The notes under the pieces: model-generated
What the model was told of the DNA's origin: nothing
Databases searched by the model: none
The model's input: the letters and a program-made list of their open reading frames with translations, nothing else
Program-made: the position numbers and the translations under genes
Part shown: positions 60,298 to 64,000 of the stretch, piece after piece
How positions within the stretch are numbered: the stretch's first letter is position 1
Layout of the letters: each line of letters starts with the position of its first letter
NCBI RefSeq assembly: GCF_018991925.1
Contig: NW_024753828.1
Coordinates: 1,535,620 to 1,599,619 of the forward strand
DNA length: 64,000 nt
Source of the DNA: Homarus americanus
Taxonomy: Eukaryota > Arthropoda > Malacostraca > Decapoda > Nephropidae
Direction of reading: 5' to 3'

Positions 60298-60309
60298 GGG
60301 GGAGGGAGG
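60296..60309 (+). other. Polypurine tract
   Basis: AGGGGGGAGGGAGG directly before the 3' LTR. Confidence 0.85.
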
Positions 60310-60621
60310 TGTATGTATATTCTGTATATGTATTTATATTATGCTATGTATATTATGTATTATTTATTTAGCCTAGCTAGTAGCTTGTGGCAATGTATTT
60401 ATCAATGTCCCACATGCTTAATTAATGTGCCTGGCGACGTATGGAAGCTGTTAATGTATCACTTGCCATACGTCGTCTATAGAGCAGTTGACAAGCAGAC
60501 AGGTTGAGGAGCGTTACTCCCCTTGTGTACATATCTCTTATCCAGTAAATCGAACCTACAAAATTATACAGGTGTTTCTATTCGCTCCTGTATATTGAAC
60601 TTATTACCCAGAACACGAACA
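60310..60621 (+). repeat. 3' LTR
   Basis: 312 bp. It matches 56596-56914 apart from a 17-bp gap, small insertions and a few substitutions. It is followed by CTTAT. Confidence 0.9.
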
Positions 60622-60626
60622 CTTAT

Positions 60627-61440
60627 GATGCATTAATATTACCAACATGATATCGCAATATCTGTGTTTTATTTATCGGATCGTCTACGTATCATTTCGT
60701 TTACAGATCATTTATAGATATATAAAATTGGGTGTAATAGACCAAAGATGCAGGTTGGTCATAGCCTCGTGCGCTTCCCTCCCGAAATGCCGATTGTTTT
60801 GGCATTATGTAGTCGCTTACGATGTAAATCAATGGAACATTGCAATCAGGTTAGTATAAACTTCGATAGGGCTTAGCAATAGTGATGGACTGGTTATTTA
60901 CCTGAGTGAGGCATGAGCAACCTCTACACCCCTAGTTCATTACTAAATTTTTTATTCCCTCTGATTAATCTTCTTATGAAGAAAGGTTTGGGGCATCCAT
61001 TTTCATTAACTTCGTCTGTTGCCCTTGAAAAACCATGGAAGGACAAATTTATCGATTCTCGGGCGTTCCTATTGGATCATCATCACCAAAAAGTCCAACC
61101 GCATTGCCTCCCGTGATTGCGGGCAGTGTGCCACCGAGAGCTAGCAATACTGTCAGAGCAAAACAAAGCCTTGAACATTAAACACGAAGAAAAGATTAAA
61201 AATGAACAAACATAAAATAAAGATAGGAACATGACTGGTAAATGTTCAAATGTTTGGAGGAAAATGAAAAGATTTCACTGAGACATTTTGTGATTAAGTG
61301 AAGTAAGATGGGCAGGTTGAAATAGTATTAACGGTGGTGAAAAACATGAGAGCGGTGTTGGTATTCTTGTAAACCAGAAGTTGAGTAGTAGTGTAAAGGG
61401 ATATTGGGCAGTGTCAGGTAGAATTTTGGTACTTGGTACT
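60627..61440. other. Non-coding stretch
   Basis: No gene or repeat recognised. Confidence 0.3.
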
Positions 61441-62375
61441 AATACAGGTTTATGTACCGACAATTAATAATGTAGAAAATTTTTATTTAGATTGAAAGAC
61501 ACCAAAAGACACGGTAAAGTTTAATGAATGTCTGATTATAATGGGTGAATGTAATGCAAAAATTGGGGTAGGGAAAGTAGCACCAGAAGTAGGACCACAA
61601 GGGTTAGGTAAGAGAAATGAGAGAGGAAAATTTTTAATTGACTTTTGTAAGGAAAACAATATGAATAATTGCAAATACATAGTTTGAACAACACCTTAGG
61701 CCTCACTATATATGGGTCTCACCCAAGGAAAATGTAAACAACATATTTAGGAATCAAGTATACTACAGTTTAATTCAGGAAAGGTTCAGAAATTCAATAA
61801 CCCGAACTGAGACCTTTCCAGGGGCAGATTGTGGGCCAGTTAAAAAGAAAACTATGGACACAATCAAATGGGACTTAGGTAGGCTCAAAGCAGGGGCAGG
61901 AATAGAATATGAAAATTAAACTGAAAATAGATTTTCAGTATTGCTAGTGGGTTGCTTTGATGAACAAGGACCAGAAAAACTATATAATAATTACAAAGAA
62001 GTAATGTTAGAGACTGGGGAAAAACCTATAGAACGAGACTAAAAGTAAGTGGATGGGAAATTAAATTTCAAAGTAAATAGATAGACGAAGAAGTATGAGA
62101 GAAGGAAGTAAGGCTCACATAAAATTTAACAAAGAAATTCAAAGAGAATGCAGACAGGGTAAGAAAGATATTCTTCAAAAAAAATACAAGGACATTGAAG
62201 ATAATGACAGAAGGCAGAATTATAGATAAATGTACAGAAACATTAAACAAAAGAACCCGAAAAAGGAAATAAATTGGGTAGAGTTATTAAAGCAAAGAGA
62301 GTAAGAACCTGTTTGAGGCAGAAGAGGAAAAAGAGAGATGGGCAGAGTTCGTAGAAGAACTATACAATGTATGTG
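61441..62375 (+). pseudogene. RTE-like LINE endonuclease region, decayed
   Basis: The plus strand reads FNECLIIMGECNAKIGVGKV, LGKRNERGKFLIDFCKEN and later FEAEEEKERWAEFVEELYN, the order found in RTE/CR1-type LINE proteins (endonuclease GDFNAKIG, here GECNAKIG, then the pre-RT linker). Many stops. The frame is broken at about 62375 by unrelated sequence. Confidence 0.7.
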
Positions 62376-62600
62376 TACCCCGGGTCGGTAATGTACCCAG
62401 AGTAGGGCGCGCAACCACCAGCACTACACAAGGGGGTGTAAAAGTGAGCGGGACTCTCACCAGTGTTTCCGGTGTCAAAACCCCACGACTGCGTGTGTTT
62501 AATACGTGTGATTGAAAATACACTGTACGTAATAAACCAAAACATGAATAGAGCATAAAAAATAATTTATTAATTTAAAAAGCCTAATGAAAGGGGACAT
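62376..62600. other. GC-richer insert in the decayed LINE
   Basis: About 200 bp (ACCCCGGGTCGGTAATG to TACACTGTACGTAATAAACC) separate the two LINE pieces. It ends with AATAAA-like sequence. Possibly an inserted LTR or SINE piece, not recognised. Confidence 0.35.
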
Positions 62601-62619
62601 TAACTTCAGTTTGAGAAAT

Positions 62620-62775
62620 GGCTGCTGAAATGTTTTTTATGGCAAGGATTGAAGTACGAGTGAAAAGAGTGGACACTTTCAGCAGACACCAGAAAGAGGT
62701 TGGACGCCTTTGAAATGTGGTGTTATAGGCGAATGATAAAAGAGATGGTTGAGGTAACATCTCAGCAAATACAAC
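62620..62775 (+). pseudogene. RTE-like LINE C-terminal fragment
   Basis: Reads KRLDAFEMWCYRRMIKEMVE, matching the post-RT region seen in RTE-like elements (compare FENKALRRILNIRW at 46499-46620). RT itself is missing. Confidence 0.65.
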
Positions 62776-62994
62776 TATTATATCCCTGTTGAGCCTTGAG
62801 CAACTGGCTGGCTAAGAATGAGTTAAAACCAGTTTCTTGGAACAATCAGAATTGTCAAAACGTCCAATCACAACGATCTACCTTAACTCTTAATAGACTG
62901 AAAAACTAAAGTACAGTCTGTGTAAAGATAGCCATAAATATATTCATGGAATAAACCGAAAAAAAAACAATCACTCCTATCTTATATGGGAGCT
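62776..62994. other. Short non-coding spacer
   Basis: Nothing recognised. Confidence 0.3.
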
Positions 62995-64000
62995 TCCCTT
63001 GGCACTGGAGGTCTACCATGTAGTGATGATAGGTGGTGTTATATGTAGTGATGATGGATGGTGTTATATGTAGTGATGATGGATGGTGTTATATGTAGTG
63101 ATGATGGATGGTGTTATATGTAGTGATGATGGATGATGTTATATGTAGTGATGATGGATGGTGTTATATGTAGTGATGATGGATGATGTTATATGTAGTG
63201 ATGATGGATGGTGTTATATGTAGTGATGATGGATGGTGTTATATGTAGTGATGATGGATGGTGTTATATGTGGTGATGATGGATGGTGATGTAGATGATG
63301 GGTGTTATATGTAGTGATGATGGATGGTGTTATATGTAGTGATGATGGATGGTGTTATATGTAGTGATGATGGATGATGTTATATAGTAGTGATGATGAT
63401 GGATGGTGTTATATGTAGTGATGATGGATGGTGTATATATGTGATGATGGATGGTGATAGTGATGGTGTTATATGTAGTGATGATAGATGATGTTATATG
63501 TAGTGATGATGGATGGTGTTATATGTAGTGATGATGGATGGTGTTATATGTGGTGATGATGGATGGTGTTATATGTAGTGATGATGGATGATGTTATATA
63601 TAGTGATGATGGATGGTGTTATATGTAGTGATGATGGATGGTGTTATATGTAGTGATGAGGGATGATGTTAATGTAGTGGTGTGGATGGAGTTATATGTA
63701 GTGATGATGGATGGTGATATATGTAGTGATGATGGATGATGTTATATGTAGTGATGATAGGTGGTGTTATATGTAGTGATGATGGATGGTGTTATATGTA
63801 GTGATGATGGATGTGTTATATGTAGTGATGATGGGATGGATGATGTTATATGTGGTGATGATGGATGATGTTATATGTAGTGATGATGGGTGGTGTTATA
63901 TGTAGTGATGATGGGTGGTGCTATATGAAAGTATGATGGATACGAAGTAGGCGTAGTGATGATGGATGCGTAGTGAGATGATGGATGGTGGTTATATGTA
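62995..64000 (-). repeat. 25-bp minisatellite, locus 4
   Basis: More than 35 units of the same 25-bp repeat as 3120-3760 and 17645-18183, in reverse orientation, running to the window end. Most units are perfect, but clusters of broken units occur at 63285-63300, 63430-63475, 63660-63695 and 63925-64000. Confidence 0.95.

Larger units (their letters stand above)
56596..60621 (+). mobile_element. Ty3/Gypsy deletion derivative (no RT/RNase H)
   Basis: 4,026 bp flanked by a 5-bp target duplication CTTAT (56591-56595 and 60622-60626), with LTRs TGTATGTATATTC...GAACACGAACA. It has a primer-binding site and polypurine tract of the same type as the element at 25125-31918. The interior runs gag, protease, then straight into the integrase zinc-binding region. 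The roughly 2.4-kb RT-RNase H section is gone. Several stops also break gag and integrase. Movement would need enzymes in trans. Confidence 0.93.

Noticed and set aside
62995..64000. Regular direct repeats suggestive of a CRISPR array
   Set aside because: Units are contiguous 25-bp tandem repeats without unique spacers, in eukaryotic DNA with no cas genes.

Overview
The window is eukaryotic repeat-dominated DNA from an arthropod, most likely a decapod crustacean. The evidence is long (TA)n and (TTA)n arrays, degenerate CCTAA/TTAGG-type telomeric repeats, spliced host coding exons, and a dense mix of LINE, Ty3/Gypsy and Helitron relics. No bacterial gene, rRNA or intact tRNA gene is visible.

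Layout. 1-9215 is a giant inverted repeat with its centre near 4060. Each arm carries the same series: a 22-bp minisatellite, a CR1-like LINE, a 25-bp minisatellite and a Gypsy LTR. The right arm also keeps a decayed integrase, and the left arm lost about 1.0 kb there at a CAATG microhomology. 9330-14600 holds (ATT)n arrays, three short SINE-like modules and a decayed Jockey-type LINE. 14770-20760 is (TA)n-rich, with a solo LTR (16206-16976), a Helitron Rep fragment beside another 25-bp minisatellite, and one LTR of a second LTR family. 22490-33600 is an L2/CR1-like LINE split by a young Gypsy element (25125-31918, GAGCC target duplication, LTRs differing at 3 of 396 positions). 33687-39481 holds more copies of the second LTR family, including a very young almost non-coding element with 1.8-kb LTRs (34580-39481). 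39700-47290 holds a hairpin, a telomere-like tract, two CR1-like LINEs and an RTE-like LINE. 47640-51990 holds three copies of a Helitron-like repeat and 2.85 kb of a 21-bp minisatellite. 52083-53240 is the RNase H end of an I-type LINE. 56596-60621 is a deletion-derivative Gypsy element with a CTTAT target duplication. 61440-62770 is a decayed LINE. The 25-bp minisatellite fills 62995-64000.

The only host gene I can support is a minus-strand SLC46/proton-coupled-folate-transporter-like MFS gene. One coding exon lies at 55433-54273 and a second at 21836-21495. Both junctions are phase 0 and together they give about 500 residues, the family length, across a 32-kb intron that would contain most of the mobile elements. 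The first exon has five in-frame stops but no frameshift. It is therefore a recent pseudogene, a copy with sequence errors, or (much less likely) a transcript corrected by editing.

How parts relate. The Gypsy element at 25-32 kb encodes gag-protease-RT-RNase H-integrase. The 56.6-60.6 kb derivative lacks RT/RNase H but keeps the same primer-binding site and polypurine tract, so it could have been mobilised in trans. The second LTR family carries only structural signals plus a small membrane/coiled-coil ORF. Several LTR insertions sit inside (TA)n arrays.
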